From the NCBI GenBank assembly GCA_934692295.1, contig CAKUTL010000034.1, forward strand, positions 1 through 17,506: a stretch of DNA of 17,506 nucleotides, read 5' to 3'. The stretch is from an uncultured Candidatus Melainabacteria bacterium. GTDB taxonomy: Bacteria > Cyanobacteriota > Vampirovibrionia > Gastranaerophilales > Gastranaerophilaceae. A program made the position numbers and the translations under genes. Under the pieces are notes generated by a model. That model was not told the DNA's origin and did not search any database. It saw only the letters and a program-made list of their open reading frames with translations. Below, piece by piece: positions 7,834 through 15,000 of this stretch (the first letter of the stretch is position 1; each line of letters opens with the position of its first letter).

Positions 7834-8607
7834 ATGCTATTAACAGCTGATATTGGAAATACAAATATTACCCTTGGATTATACAAAGAAGACAAGTATA
7901 TCAATGAATTTAGGCTTGCTTCCGACAGGGATTTATCAGGAGAAGAATACGAAATTCTTCTAAAATCATTGTTTAAAGATTATATAATTGACGGATGTGT
8001 TATTGCATCAGTGGTAGAAGAGTTGAATATTAAATTCAAACGAGCAGTTGATAACGTATTCAATATCAAGTCTGTTTTTGTAGCATCTGATATAAATTTA
8101 GGAATAAAAGTTGCAACAGATAACCCTAGAGAAGTGGGAGCAGATAGAATTGCCAATGCTGTTGCCGCATCAAAGTTATATAATGGTGCTGTTATTGTTA
8201 TTGATTTTGGAACTGCAACTTCTTTTGACATAATCAATTCAAAAGGGGAGTTTTTAGGTGGAGTTATTGCCCCAGGAATAAATACTCAAATGAAGTGCTT
8301 AAAAAATGCAACATCCAAATTGCCAAAAATTGATGTTTCGATTTCTCAAAATGCTATTGGGCATAACACTACAGATGCTATTTTATCTGGAGTAATCCGA
8401 GGAACAGCTTGCATGGTCGATGGACTTGTTGCACAATGCGAAAAAGAGCTAGGGGAAAAAGCAACAATCGTTGCAACTGGTGGATATTGTGGATTAATTG
8501 CGAACTACCTAAAAAGACCATTTGACGATGTAAATCCAACATTAACACTAGAAGGTCTTCGCCACATTTACAAATTAAACACTTCAAAATCTATAGTTTC
8601 TGTGTGA
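7834..8607 (+). CDS. coaX: Type III pantothenate kinase
   Basis: 257 residues, typical length. It catalyses the first step of coenzyme A synthesis, ATP-dependent phosphorylation of pantothenate. CoaX enzymes usually need a monovalent cation and escape CoA feedback inhibition. The ASKHA fold marks are clear: phosphate loop DIGNTN at 6-11, GADR at 102-105 with the presumed catalytic D104, IDFGTATSFD at 123-132, GGVIAPGI, and a late ATGGY. The start is ATG with GAGGA ten bases upstream, within a hairpin. The last CoA step, coaE, lies at 10438, but rex and other genes separate the two, so they are not one operon. The gene converges on rex with 34 bases between stops and no clear terminator. Confidence 0.96.
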   Translation: MLLTADIGNTNITLGLYKEDKYINEFRLASDRDLSGEEYEILLKSLFKDYIIDGCVIASVVEELNIKFKRAVDNVFNIKSVFVASDINLGIKVATDNPREVGADRIANAVAASKLYNGAVIVIDFGTATSFDIINSKGEFLGGVIAPGINTQMKCLKNATSKLPKIDVSISQNAIGHNTTDAILSGVIRGTACMVDGLVAQCEKELGEKATIVATGGYCGLIANYLKRPFDDVNPTLTLEGLRHIYKLNTSKSIVSV

Positions 8608-8641
8608 TTCAATCATAAATCTAATACATATGAAACGTTAT

Positions 8642-9256
8642 CTAAATATTGTATGTAAATTGCAGAAAATTACCCATCAAGTTTTCGTTCCAGACTTGAA
8701 CATTTTCTGGAACATCCAGAACTACCGGAGTGAAATTCCATATATACTTAATATTTGACTTTACCAAGAATTCCGCTGTAGCTTGAGCAAATCTACCAGG
8801 AACAGTCAAAATTGCAATATCAACATCATTTTCTTTTGTGTGTCTTGGAAGTTCTTTAATATTAATAATGTCTTTATTGTTAATAGCTTTTCCAATTTTT
8901 GATTCGTCATTGTCAAATAAATTTATGATATTTAGTCCATAGCTTGTAAAATTATCATACTTTGCAAGTGCCATCCCTAAGTTTCCTGCTCCAATGATGT
9001 ACGCATTTTTGGTTTTTGCAAAACCGAGAGTTGTTTCAATGGATTTTTTTAGTTCTTTAACAATATAACCCACTCGTGATTTCCCTGAATTGTTTAGTAA
9101 ATTAATATCTTTGCGAACTTGAGAATCATCAATTCTCAAAAGTGTTGCAATTTGTTTACTCGAAATATATTCAATCTTTTTATCAATGAAATCTTGTAAA
9201 ATGCAATGATACAAGGTTAAACGGTTTATAACTTTTTCCGAAATTTTTTTATCCAT
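8642..9256 (-). CDS. rex: Redox-sensing transcriptional repressor Rex
   Basis: 204 residues from ATG 9256. An in-frame ATG at 9271 would add five residues, but a perfect TATAAT lies between the two, exactly six bases before 9256, so the downstream start with a leaderless mRNA is preferred. Residues 10-66 form the winged helix (SSKQIATLLRIDDSQVRKDI), GAGNLG at 89-94 is the Rossmann nucleotide loop, LFDND at 113-117 ends the second strand, and ILTVPGRFAQ and IWNFTP are Rex-typical. Rex binds DNA when NAD+ is high and releases it with NADH, controlling fermentation and respiration genes. I saw no Rex operator in the window, so its targets probably lie elsewhere. It is divergent from the thioesterase operon. 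Confidence 0.92.
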   Translation of the reverse strand: MDKKISEKVINRLTLYHCILQDFIDKKIEYISSKQIATLLRIDDSQVRKDINLLNNSGKSRVGYIVKELKKSIETTLGFAKTKNAYIIGAGNLGMALAKYDNFTSYGLNIINLFDNDESKIGKAINNKDIINIKELPRHTKENDVDIAILTVPGRFAQATAEFLVKSNIKYIWNFTPVVLDVPENVQVWNENLMGNFLQFTYNI

Positions 9257-9262
9257 ATATTT

Positions 9263-9296
9263 ATTATACATAAAAATTTATTTTTAATGGTATAAT
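9263..9296. promoter_or_regulatory. Overlapping divergent promoters giving leaderless transcripts
   Basis: On plus, TGG-TATAAT (9288-9296) is an extended -10 box with six bases before the ATG at 9303. On minus, TATAAT (9263-9268) lies six bases before the ATG at 9256. Each start codon A is the expected +1. No ribosome binding site precedes either gene. The whole intergenic space is 46 bases, and each -35 region falls on or near the other -10. Confidence 0.65.
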
Positions 9297-9302
9297 TGCA
9301 CT

Positions 9303-9725
9303 ATGAAACATATATTTGAACAAAAAGTTTTTTATTCTGATACAGATGCTTACGGTGTAGTTTGGCACGGTTCTTACTTAAGATGGCTTGAAATGGGTCG
9401 TGTGGGCGTTTGTGAATTGCTTGGACACAATTTAATCGATCTAAAAGAAAAAGATATTGTGCTTCCAGTTGTAAATTTGAATGTAAAATATAAAATGTCT
9501 GCAAAATTAAATGACGTTGTGGTTACGGAAACAGAAATTTCTGAATTTAATGGATTTACTGTTAAGTTTAAACAAATTATCCGCTCAAAAGAAACAGGCA
9601 AAGTATGTATAGATGCAGAGGTTTCTGTTGTTGCGATTGATAATAATGGCAAACTATATAGAAAAATGCCAGAAGTTTTAGCAAAATCGTTCGATGAGGT
9701 GTTGAAATGCAAGGAACTCGTTTAA
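9303..9725 (+). CDS. Acyl-CoA thioesterase, YbgC/4-hydroxybenzoyl-CoA family
   Basis: 140 residues with a single hotdog domain. The family hydrolyses acyl-CoA thioesters; exact substrates vary and cannot be read here. The motif at 11-33 (YSDTDAYGVVWHGSYLRWLE then MGR) matches the YbgC active-site signature, with D15 the likely catalytic residue and H22 conserved. The PVVNLNVKYKMSAKLNDVVV stretch fits the central sheet. It is the first gene of an operon: rluB starts inside its last 19 bases, and coaE overlaps rluB. It lacks a ribosome binding site and is probably read from a leaderless transcript. In many bacteria ybgC sits with tol-pal; that context is absent here. Confidence 0.88.
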   Translation: MKHIFEQKVFYSDTDAYGVVWHGSYLRWLEMGRVGVCELLGHNLIDLKEKDIVLPVVNLNVKYKMSAKLNDVVVTETEISEFNGFTVKFKQIIRSKETGKVCIDAEVSVVAIDNNGKLYRKMPEVLAKSFDEVLKCKELV

Positions 9726-10441
9726 ATAAATATATTGCATCTTCTGGATTGTGTTCACGAAGAAAAGCAGACGAACTTATTGAAAGCGGAGTTGTTACTG
9801 TTAATGGAAAAAGAGTAACTGAATTAGGTTTTACAGTTCAAAAAAAAGACAAAGTTTTCGTAAATGGTAAGATGATTCATCCTGTAAAACACGAATATTA
9901 TCGTTTTTACAAACCAGCAGGTTATATAACAACTTCGGATGACGAAAAAGGACGTAAAACTATTTATGACCTTATTCCAGAAAATCTTCATCACTTAAGA
10001 CCAGTTGGAAGACTTGATAGAGAGTCAACAGGTTTAATAATTCTTACAAATGATGGTGAATTAATAAATGAATTAACACATCCATCTGTTAAAGTTCCAA
10101 AATTGTATAGAGTTTCTATTAATGGAAAAATTTCTCAAAATGATATTGATACTATGTACAAAGGGATTGAGATTGAACCAAATAAAATGGCTTACGCTGA
10201 AGTTGACGTTTTAGAAGTGGATGATAAACATACTGTGATGGAAATTATGTTATATCAAGGTTTGAATCGTCAAATCAGAAAAATGTTTGAACACCTTGGG
10301 TTTGAAGTGTTAACATTAAAAAGAATTCAACATGCAACACTTAACCTCGATGGATTAAAACGTGGAGATTTAAAACCTATAAAACCACAACAAATAAAAG
10401 AACTTAGAAACTTTTTAAACAGATTGGCATCTAAAAAATGA
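9707..10441 (+). CDS. rluB: RsuA/RluB-family rRNA pseudouridine synthase
   Basis: 244 residues. It isomerises a uridine in rRNA; RluB acts on 23S and RsuA on 16S, and the C-terminal pattern (GLNRQIRKMFEHLGFEVLTL, then LKRIQHATLNL) fits RluB better, though the split is uncertain. An N-terminal S4 RNA-binding domain covers about 1-60 (LNKYIASSGLCSRRKADELI). The catalytic motif is GRLDRESTGLIILTNDG, with D104. The start overlaps the thioesterase by 19 bases and is served by GAGGTG within that gene, implying translational coupling. The stop overlaps the coaE start (ATGATGA). Confidence 0.93.
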   Translation: MQGTRLNKYIASSGLCSRRKADELIESGVVTVNGKRVTELGFTVQKKDKVFVNGKMIHPVKHEYYRFYKPAGYITTSDDEKGRKTIYDLIPENLHHLRPVGRLDRESTGLIILTNDGELINELTHPSVKVPKLYRVSINGKISQNDIDTMYKGIEIEPNKMAYAEVDVLEVDDKHTVMEIMLYQGLNRQIRKMFEHLGFEVLTLKRIQHATLNLDGLKRGDLKPIKPQQIKELRNFLNRLASKK

Positions 10442-11010
10442 TGAAAATTGCATTAGTTGGCAATATTGCAAGTGGTAAATCGACGGTCGAAAAAACTCTT
10501 CAAGAATTAAACTTTTCTGTTCTTGATACTGATTTTGTTGCTCATGCCTTGTTAGAGAATAATGCTGAAATAATGGAGGCTTTCAAGGATTATGATATTT
10601 TGACAGAAGGTAAAATATCAAGAGAAAAGTTAGGAAAAATAGTTTTTTCAGACGAAACATTAAAACAAAAACTTGAAGCAATACTTCACCCGCAAATAAG
10701 AGCAAAAATCCAAGAATATTTTTCTAGCCATTCAAATGAAAAGCTTGTTTTTGTTTCAATTCCTTTGTTATTTGAAGCAAAAATGGAAGATTTGTTTGAC
10801 AGAGTTCTATTTGTTTATACAAATGACGATATCAGATTACAACGCCTAATGAAGCGTAATAATTATACTGAAGAATATGCTATTGTTAGGATGAATTCTC
10901 AAATTAGCCAAGATGAAAAAGTTAAACTAGCTGATTGGGTTATTTATAACAACTCAACAGTGGAAGATTTGAGAAAAATGGTTGTTAGCGTAATTGAACA
11001 AATCCACTAA
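10438..11010 (+). CDS. coaE: Dephospho-CoA kinase
   Basis: 190 residues, near the short end of the family. It catalyses the last step of CoA synthesis, phosphorylating dephospho-CoA at the 3' hydroxyl. The P-loop is GNIASGKST at 8-16, the DTD motif at 30-32 corresponds to the DAD-type acceptor site, and the lid region holds LMKRNNYTEEYAIVRM. Two adjacent ATGs (10438 and 10441) could start it; both overlap or abut the rluB stop, so coupling is likely. Its 3' end overlaps the convergent CHAP gene by 26 bases, with no terminator between. Confidence 0.96.
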   Translation: MMKIALVGNIASGKSTVEKTLQELNFSVLDTDFVAHALLENNAEIMEAFKDYDILTEGKISREKLGKIVFSDETLKQKLEAILHPQIRAKIQEYFSSHSNEKLVFVSIPLLFEAKMEDLFDRVLFVYTNDDIRLQRLMKRNNYTEEYAIVRMNSQISQDEKVKLADWVIYNNSTVEDLRKMVVSVIEQIH

Positions 11011-11977
11011 TTTCGTGATAATTTGGACTGTATCTTACTCTGCAAACTTTGTCATTTCTGTTGCCTTCTATTGTTTCAAAAACTCCGTCTGGATATACTT
11101 TTGTGACAAAGCCAGTATGAGATGCACCATCTTCTCTAAGGATTAGTATATCCCCAGGTTTAACATTTTCTGCAATGAGTTTACCTTTATTCTTTTTATT
11201 TACAGTCTGGAAAAATTTTCCATTATCAATGCCCCATTGTTTCAATTCTTCAACTCTGTGGTGTGGTTTCCCAGGAGGCAGTTCTTTTTCTAATCCTTTA
11301 GGTACAGATTTCCCTTGCTCTTTATAAGTTTCATCAATTACGTGATAGATAAAATCTGCACACCATTCTTTGCTGTTTGAAATTTGTCGCCAAGAGCCAT
11401 CAGCCTCGTTCAAACCTCTATATTTGAAAGCTGTTTTGATTAGACCTTCTTGTAGAGTTGGCTTTTTATTTGAATGCTTTGATGTTTTTGTTTCTTGTGA
11501 TGAATTAGTTTTTGAAGTTTCTTGTTTCTTTATAGGATTTGTTGTACTAGATTTTTGGGATTTATCAGTTGTTGTTGATTTTTTTTCTTCTACTGAACTT
11601 GTAGAAGCACTTGAAGATGCTGATGAAACGGAAGGTGATTTTCCATGCCAGTTACACCATTCTTGATTTGAAAATAAACTTTTGTACCCAAAACCATCTC
11701 CATATTGAGAATAGCTTGGATAATAACTTTGTGTAGTTGAACCTCCGGACCAATTACACCAATTAGTATCGCTAAATAAACTATAATTATTTGCATAATA
11801 ATTAGTTTGCCCTGGTTGAACATAACCGTTACCATAAGTATAGAGAGAATTCAAATTAAATGAATTACCCCAGCCGCCACCAAAACCGGAACCATAAGTT
11901 GCTCCTCCGCTCAAATATTCTAAACAGAGTGGTTCGATATTTGTATTGTATGTTATAGGACTATACATATCAAACAA
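10985..11977 (-). CDS. CHAP-domain (cysteine amidase/peptidase) protein with repeat-bearing N-terminus
   Basis: 330 residues from a TTG start, chosen because GAGGT (11986-11990) lies eight bases upstream; the next ATG is three codons in. The C-terminal domain (about 175-330) is CHAP-like: EWCADF with nucleophile C206, GDILILREDGASHTGFV with H287, then ETIEGNRND supplying the third polar residue. CHAP enzymes usually cut peptidoglycan stem peptides or crossbridges. The N-terminal 115 residues are rich in glycine, tyrosine and asparagine and hold two near-identical repeats at 66-80 and 100-114 (SLFSxxxWCNWxGxS). A Ser/Thr/Lys linker (115-172) follows. No signal peptide or membrane segment is seen, which is unusual for a wall enzyme. 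It has its own upstream element (copy C) and converges on coaE. Alternative: an NlpC/P60-type fold; the substrate is not known. Confidence 0.78.
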   Translation of the reverse strand: MFDMYSPITYNTNIEPLCLEYLSGGATYGSGFGGGWGNSFNLNSLYTYGNGYVQPGQTNYYANNYSLFSDTNWCNWSGGSTTQSYYPSYSQYGDGFGYKSLFSNQEWCNWHGKSPSVSSASSSASTSSVEEKKSTTTDKSQKSSTTNPIKKQETSKTNSSQETKTSKHSNKKPTLQEGLIKTAFKYRGLNEADGSWRQISNSKEWCADFIYHVIDETYKEQGKSVPKGLEKELPPGKPHHRVEELKQWGIDNGKFFQTVNKKNKGKLIAENVKPGDILILREDGASHTGFVTKVYPDGVFETIEGNRNDKVCRVRYSPNYHEISGFVQLR

Positions 11978-12014
11978 TTTAATTTACCTCGTACTTTCAT
12001 ATTTCCCCTATATT

Positions 12015-12045
12015 TATATAAAGTATTTTTGAGATAAAAAATTGC
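12015..12045 (-). promoter_or_regulatory. Bipartite promoter-like element, copy C
   Basis: Read on minus: GCAAT (12041-12045), 15 bases, TACTTTATATA (12015-12025), ending 37 bases before the TTG start of the CHAP gene. Similarity to copy A continues outside the boxes: AAAAAATA before GCAAT, and AGGGGA shortly after the second box. Confidence 0.5.
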
Positions 12046-12074
12046 TTATTTTTTGTAAAAAATTATTAATACTA

Positions 12075-12102
12075 AAAACCGTTGTTAAAAAACAACGGTT
12101 TT
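12075..12102 (-). terminator. Intrinsic terminator of the ABC exporter gene
   Basis: A perfect 12-bp stem (12075-12086 with 12091-12102, loop of four). On minus it ends GGTTTTTAG, a short T-run, and it begins six bases after the exporter stop codon. It separates the exporter from the element C promoter of the CHAP gene. Confidence 0.85.
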
Positions 12103-12108
12103 CATTTT

Positions 12109-13920
12109 CTATACTTCTTGATTTTTAAACTGCATTTCGTAAAGATGTTTGTAATTTCCATCCGGAATAGACATTAATTCATCATGAGTTCCAAGCTCAA
12201 CTAAATGCCCTTCATTTATTACGGCAATTCTATCAGCATTATTAATTGTTGATAACCTATGAGCAATTACAAAAACTGTCTTATTTTGCATCAAGTTATC
12301 TAAGGCTTTTTGTACAATTGCTTCTGATTCATTATCTAATGCTGAAGTTGCTTCGTCTAAAATTACAATTGGAGCATTCTTAATCATTGCCCGTGCAATT
12401 GCAACCCTCTGCCTTTGTCCTCCTGATAAAGAAGCACCTCTTTCTCCAACCGGAGTATCAATCCCATTATCCAAAGTATTTAAAAACTCATCAAGATGAG
12501 CCATTCTTACAACATTTTGAATTTCTTCATCTGTTGCTTTTTCATTACCCATCAAAATATTTTCCCGAATTGTTCCCGAAAACAAGAAATTATCCTGAAA
12601 TACAAAAGAAATATTATTTCTCAAAGAATCAATTTCATAATCCCTAATATCAATTCCATCAAACTTGATACTACCAGATTTTACGTCATAGAAACGAGGA
12701 AGAAGATTAACAGTCGTACTCTTTCCTCCACCAGAATTCCCGACAAGTGCAATTGTTTCACCTTTGTTAATGTGCAAACTGAAATTATTAAGTACTGGAA
12801 CATTTTTTTCGTATTCAAAAGTTACATTTTCGTAATCAATTGAAGAGTTTAATCCTGTCATTTTTATTGCATTTTCTTTATTCTTGATGTGTGGAACTAA
12901 ATCAAATAACTCAAATACACGTCCCAAAGCAACAAAAGTTGTTTGTAAATCCGTCAATGTTCCGCCTAAATTTTTAACAGGTTTGTAAAGTAACAACAAT
13001 GAAGTTACAAATGAAGCAAAACTACCTGCAGTCATTTGCCCGCTAATAATTAAATGATTACCATAAAACATTACAAGAGCAATCCCAATTGAACAAACTA
13101 AATACATAATAGGGGACATCCAGCCAACTCTCTTTGTTAATGACATTGTAAGTTCAAATTGTTGCTTAATTTGTTTTTCAAACTTATGATTTTGCATTTC
13201 TTGCAAATTATACGCCGTCATTATTTTATTTCCTGCAAAAGTTTCATTGAAATTAGTAGTCATATCACCGCCGACAACCATTGTTGCATTTGAAACTTTT
13301 TTGATTCTTTTTCTAATCAAAGTAACAGGAGTAATCGCTATTGCCATAATAGTAACCCCAATAATTGCCAACTTCCAAGAGTTGTACAATAAAACTCCTA
13401 CAAGCCCAACAATACCAAAACTTGTCATGATAAAGTTTTTAATACTATTGATAATATTTTTTGAAGCTGTATCAGGATCAGTTAAAAATCTTGTTAGAAC
13501 TAAACCGGAAGAATTTATATCATAAAACTTCGGATCCAAAGATGTTAACTTTCTAAATAGTTCTACCTTTAAAGCATTAGATATTTTGTTACCAGTCCAA
13601 TCTGTCAAATAATTGTTTGAATACTTCAACAAACCTTGAACAACGGCAAACAATACAATCCCAAATGGAATAATAAGAGCCAGCGTATTTTGCTCAACTG
13701 TTAAACCTCCTAAAGACCATGACTTTCCATTTATTACACAATCCATATAAGGTTTTAATGCAAAAGCAACAACCCCATCAAGCAAACCCAATGGCACTGC
13801 TAAAATCATATTCAATACAATTCGACCAGTGTGAGGTTTGATAAACGGTAAAACTTTGTTTACTAAATATCCATATCTAAAAGCATCTTTAGACGACGTA
13901 TCTTTTAATTTGTAATCCAT
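12109..13920 (-). CDS. MsbA-like ABC exporter, fused membrane and ATPase domains
   Basis: 603 residues, a half-transporter that would work as a homodimer in the inner membrane. The N-terminal part (about 20-330) holds six hydrophobic segments of the type I exporter fold. The nucleotide-binding domain follows: Walker A GNSGGGKST near 390, Q-loop VFQDNFLFSGTIRENI, signature LSGGQRQRVAIARA near 497, Walker B VILDEATSALD near 520, and switch histidine in AHRLST near 554. All catalytic residues are present. The closest named family is MsbA/LipidA-type or multidrug exporters; the substrate cannot be fixed. The start is ATG with AAGGGA six bases upstream. It is a single-gene unit ending in its own terminator. 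Confidence 0.92.
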   Translation of the reverse strand: MDYKLKDTSSKDAFRYGYLVNKVLPFIKPHTGRIVLNMILAVPLGLLDGVVAFALKPYMDCVINGKSWSLGGLTVEQNTLALIIPFGIVLFAVVQGLLKYSNNYLTDWTGNKISNALKVELFRKLTSLDPKFYDINSSGLVLTRFLTDPDTASKNIINSIKNFIMTSFGIVGLVGVLLYNSWKLAIIGVTIMAIAITPVTLIRKRIKKVSNATMVVGGDMTTNFNETFAGNKIMTAYNLQEMQNHKFEKQIKQQFELTMSLTKRVGWMSPIMYLVCSIGIALVMFYGNHLIISGQMTAGSFASFVTSLLLLYKPVKNLGGTLTDLQTTFVALGRVFELFDLVPHIKNKENAIKMTGLNSSIDYENVTFEYEKNVPVLNNFSLHINKGETIALVGNSGGGKSTTVNLLPRFYDVKSGSIKFDGIDIRDYEIDSLRNNISFVFQDNFLFSGTIRENILMGNEKATDEEIQNVVRMAHLDEFLNTLDNGIDTPVGERGASLSGGQRQRVAIARAMIKNAPIVILDEATSALDNESEAIVQKALDNLMQNKTVFVIAHRLSTINNADRIAVINEGHLVELGTHDELMSIPDGNYKHLYEMQFKNQEV

Positions 13921-13950
13921 AACATATCCCTTAAAATTCCAATAATGTCT

Positions 13951-13966
13951 TATATATCAAGTATTA
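13951..13966 (-). promoter_or_regulatory. Possible degenerate copy of the TACTTTATATA box
   Basis: On minus, TAATACTTGATATATA lies 31 bases before the exporter start and differs from the TACTTTATATA box at one base. GCAAT is not found 15 bases upstream, so it is either a half-element or an ordinary AT-rich -10 region. Confidence 0.25.
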
Positions 13967-14014
13967 CATAAACCTCCGATATTTACAAATTTTAGAAGAA
14001 ATATAACTTATAAC

Positions 14015-14043
14015 TTGACAATCCAAACAACTTATTATACAGT
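14015..14043 (+). promoter_or_regulatory. Sigma-70 promoter of tRNA-Leu
   Basis: TTGACA (14015-14020), 17 bases, TACAGT (14038-14043). The predicted start is near 14050, giving a 40-base 5' leader before the mature tRNA. Confidence 0.55.
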
Positions 14044-14073
14044 AATATTACTGTCAGTCGATTAACAGACAGT
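14039..14073. repeat. Palindromic operator-like site at the tRNA-Leu promoter
   Basis: ACAGTAATATTACTGT (14039-14054) is a perfect 16-bp palindrome overlapping the -10 box and start point. A third half-site, GACAGT (14068-14073), is inverted relative to ACTGTC (14050-14055). The binding protein is unknown. Confidence 0.5.
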
Positions 14074-14089
14074 ATTGAAAATCAAATAT

Positions 14090-14171
14090 GGGCATGTGGT
14101 GGAATGGTAGACACGCTAGTCTTAGGAACTAGTGCTAACGCGTGGGAGTTCGAGTCTCTTCATGCCCACCA
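14090..14171 (+). tRNA. tRNA-Leu (anticodon UAG)
   Basis: The acceptor stem GGGCATG (14090-14096) pairs with CATGCCC (14161-14167). The anticodon stem CTAGT/ACTAG closes a seven-base loop CTTAGGA with anticodon TAG. A class II variable arm and a T loop TTCGAGT follow. The discriminator is A, and CCA is encoded (14169-14171). It is the only RNA gene seen, with its own promoter and terminator. Confidence 0.95.
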
Positions 14172-14177
14172 TTTTTT

Positions 14178-14205
14178 AAAAGAACCTCATATGGGGTTCT
14201 TTTTT
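14178..14205 (+). terminator. Intrinsic terminator after tRNA-Leu
   Basis: An 11-bp stem with one G-U pair (14178-14188 with 14193-14203, loop ATAT) merges into six T (14200-14205). A T-run on the left (14172-14177 holds T, but as A on minus) does not favour the other direction. Confidence 0.9.
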
Positions 14206-14239
14206 GCGTCTTTTCTTATCTAATATTTAAAAATAAAAC

Positions 14240-14791
14240 TTATACGTCCTTGAATAGAGTATGAGAGTTCTCATGTATTGGTTTATACCCATTTTGCAAG
14301 TAAAAAGACCTTGCACTAAGAGCCGGGTTAATTTCAATTCGGCGTCCTTTATTAATATCTTCAACAAAACCTAGCATAGCTGTGCCAATTTGTTTGAGAG
14401 CGGGTTGTATTTTATTCAGAAATTCTGGATTTGTTTGCAAATAATCCAAGGACAAAATTTTCCCAAAAGTTGTTTGTGTTTCAAAAAGCCCGATAACATC
14501 CTCGGGATGCAAATTTTCAAAACTATCTTTTTGCTTAGTTAATGCGTAGAATGAAGGTCTATACTCTTCATAATAATCATTCACATAACGAGCATCTTCA
14601 TAAATTTCACAAGCATAAGAATCTTTTCCCCATAAATCTTTTATTGTTTCCAAAGATTTTAAATCATTCTTGTTCTTTGCGGATAATTCAACGGCGTTAA
14701 CTGTTGTTGGAATATATTTATTACCTGTAGCAATTTTTTTTACTGTTACAGGAGAAATAAATTTTGCGGTAAATGTTATACTATTCTTCAT
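14240..14791 (-). CDS. GNAT-like acetyltransferase-type protein, divergent
   Basis: 183 residues, ATG with AAGG about nine bases upstream. The second half reads like a GNAT fold: IGLFETQTTFGKILSLDYLQ as central strands, ALKQIGTAMLGFVEDINKG as the acetyl-CoA-binding helix region, and IEINPALSARSFYLQNGYKPI as the classic last motif (A..FY...GY). The usual Q/R-x-x-G-x-G/A loop is poorly kept, so activity is uncertain. The N-terminal 45 residues (ITFTAKFISPVTVKKI) do not belong to the domain. No signal peptide or membrane segment. The gene is divergent from the symporter and converges on the tRNA unit. No substrate is implied by the neighbours. Confidence 0.55.
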   Translation of the reverse strand: MKNSITFTAKFISPVTVKKIATGNKYIPTTVNAVELSAKNKNDLKSLETIKDLWGKDSYACEIYEDARYVNDYYEEYRPSFYALTKQKDSFENLHPEDVIGLFETQTTFGKILSLDYLQTNPEFLNKIQPALKQIGTAMLGFVEDINKGRRIEINPALSARSFYLQNGYKPIHENSHTLFKDV

Positions 14792-14920
14792 CTTTAATGC
14801 CTTGCTAAACTTAAAACATCTAAATAAAAATTTTTGCTAGCCATTTTACAATAATTTACGAAGTTACTATATTTTAAATTTAACAACCGTCATATCAATA
14901 TACCATTTTTTAGAATATAA

Positions 14921-14949
14921 TTGATATTTTTCGGAAAAGATTGTATAAT
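14921..14949 (+). promoter_or_regulatory. Strong sigma-70 promoter of the symporter gene
   Basis: TTGATA (14921-14926), 17-base spacer, perfect TATAAT (14944-14949). The transcript should start near 14956 with a 45-base leader carrying AAGAGGA before the ATG. The rest of 14792-15000 shows no gene. Confidence 0.8.
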
Positions 14950-15000
14950 AGGCTCATCATATATAGTTTATAGTAAGAAGAATTAAGAGGATAAATTAAA

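Noticed and set aside
9374..9712. 112-codon ORF antisense to the thioesterase
   Set aside because: It is fully covered by a well-supported hotdog gene and is serine/threonine-rich as expected of a shadow frame.
11962..12000. 15-codon upstream ORF (ATG 12000) before the CHAP start on minus
   Set aside because: It is very short, overlaps the real start out of frame and has a poorly spaced ribosome binding site; chance is likely.
14870..14892. TTGTTAA on minus resembling half of a Rex operator, between the GNAT-like gene and the symporter
   Set aside because: The second half (TTAACAA after four bases) is missing; in AT-rich DNA a half-site alone is not evidence.
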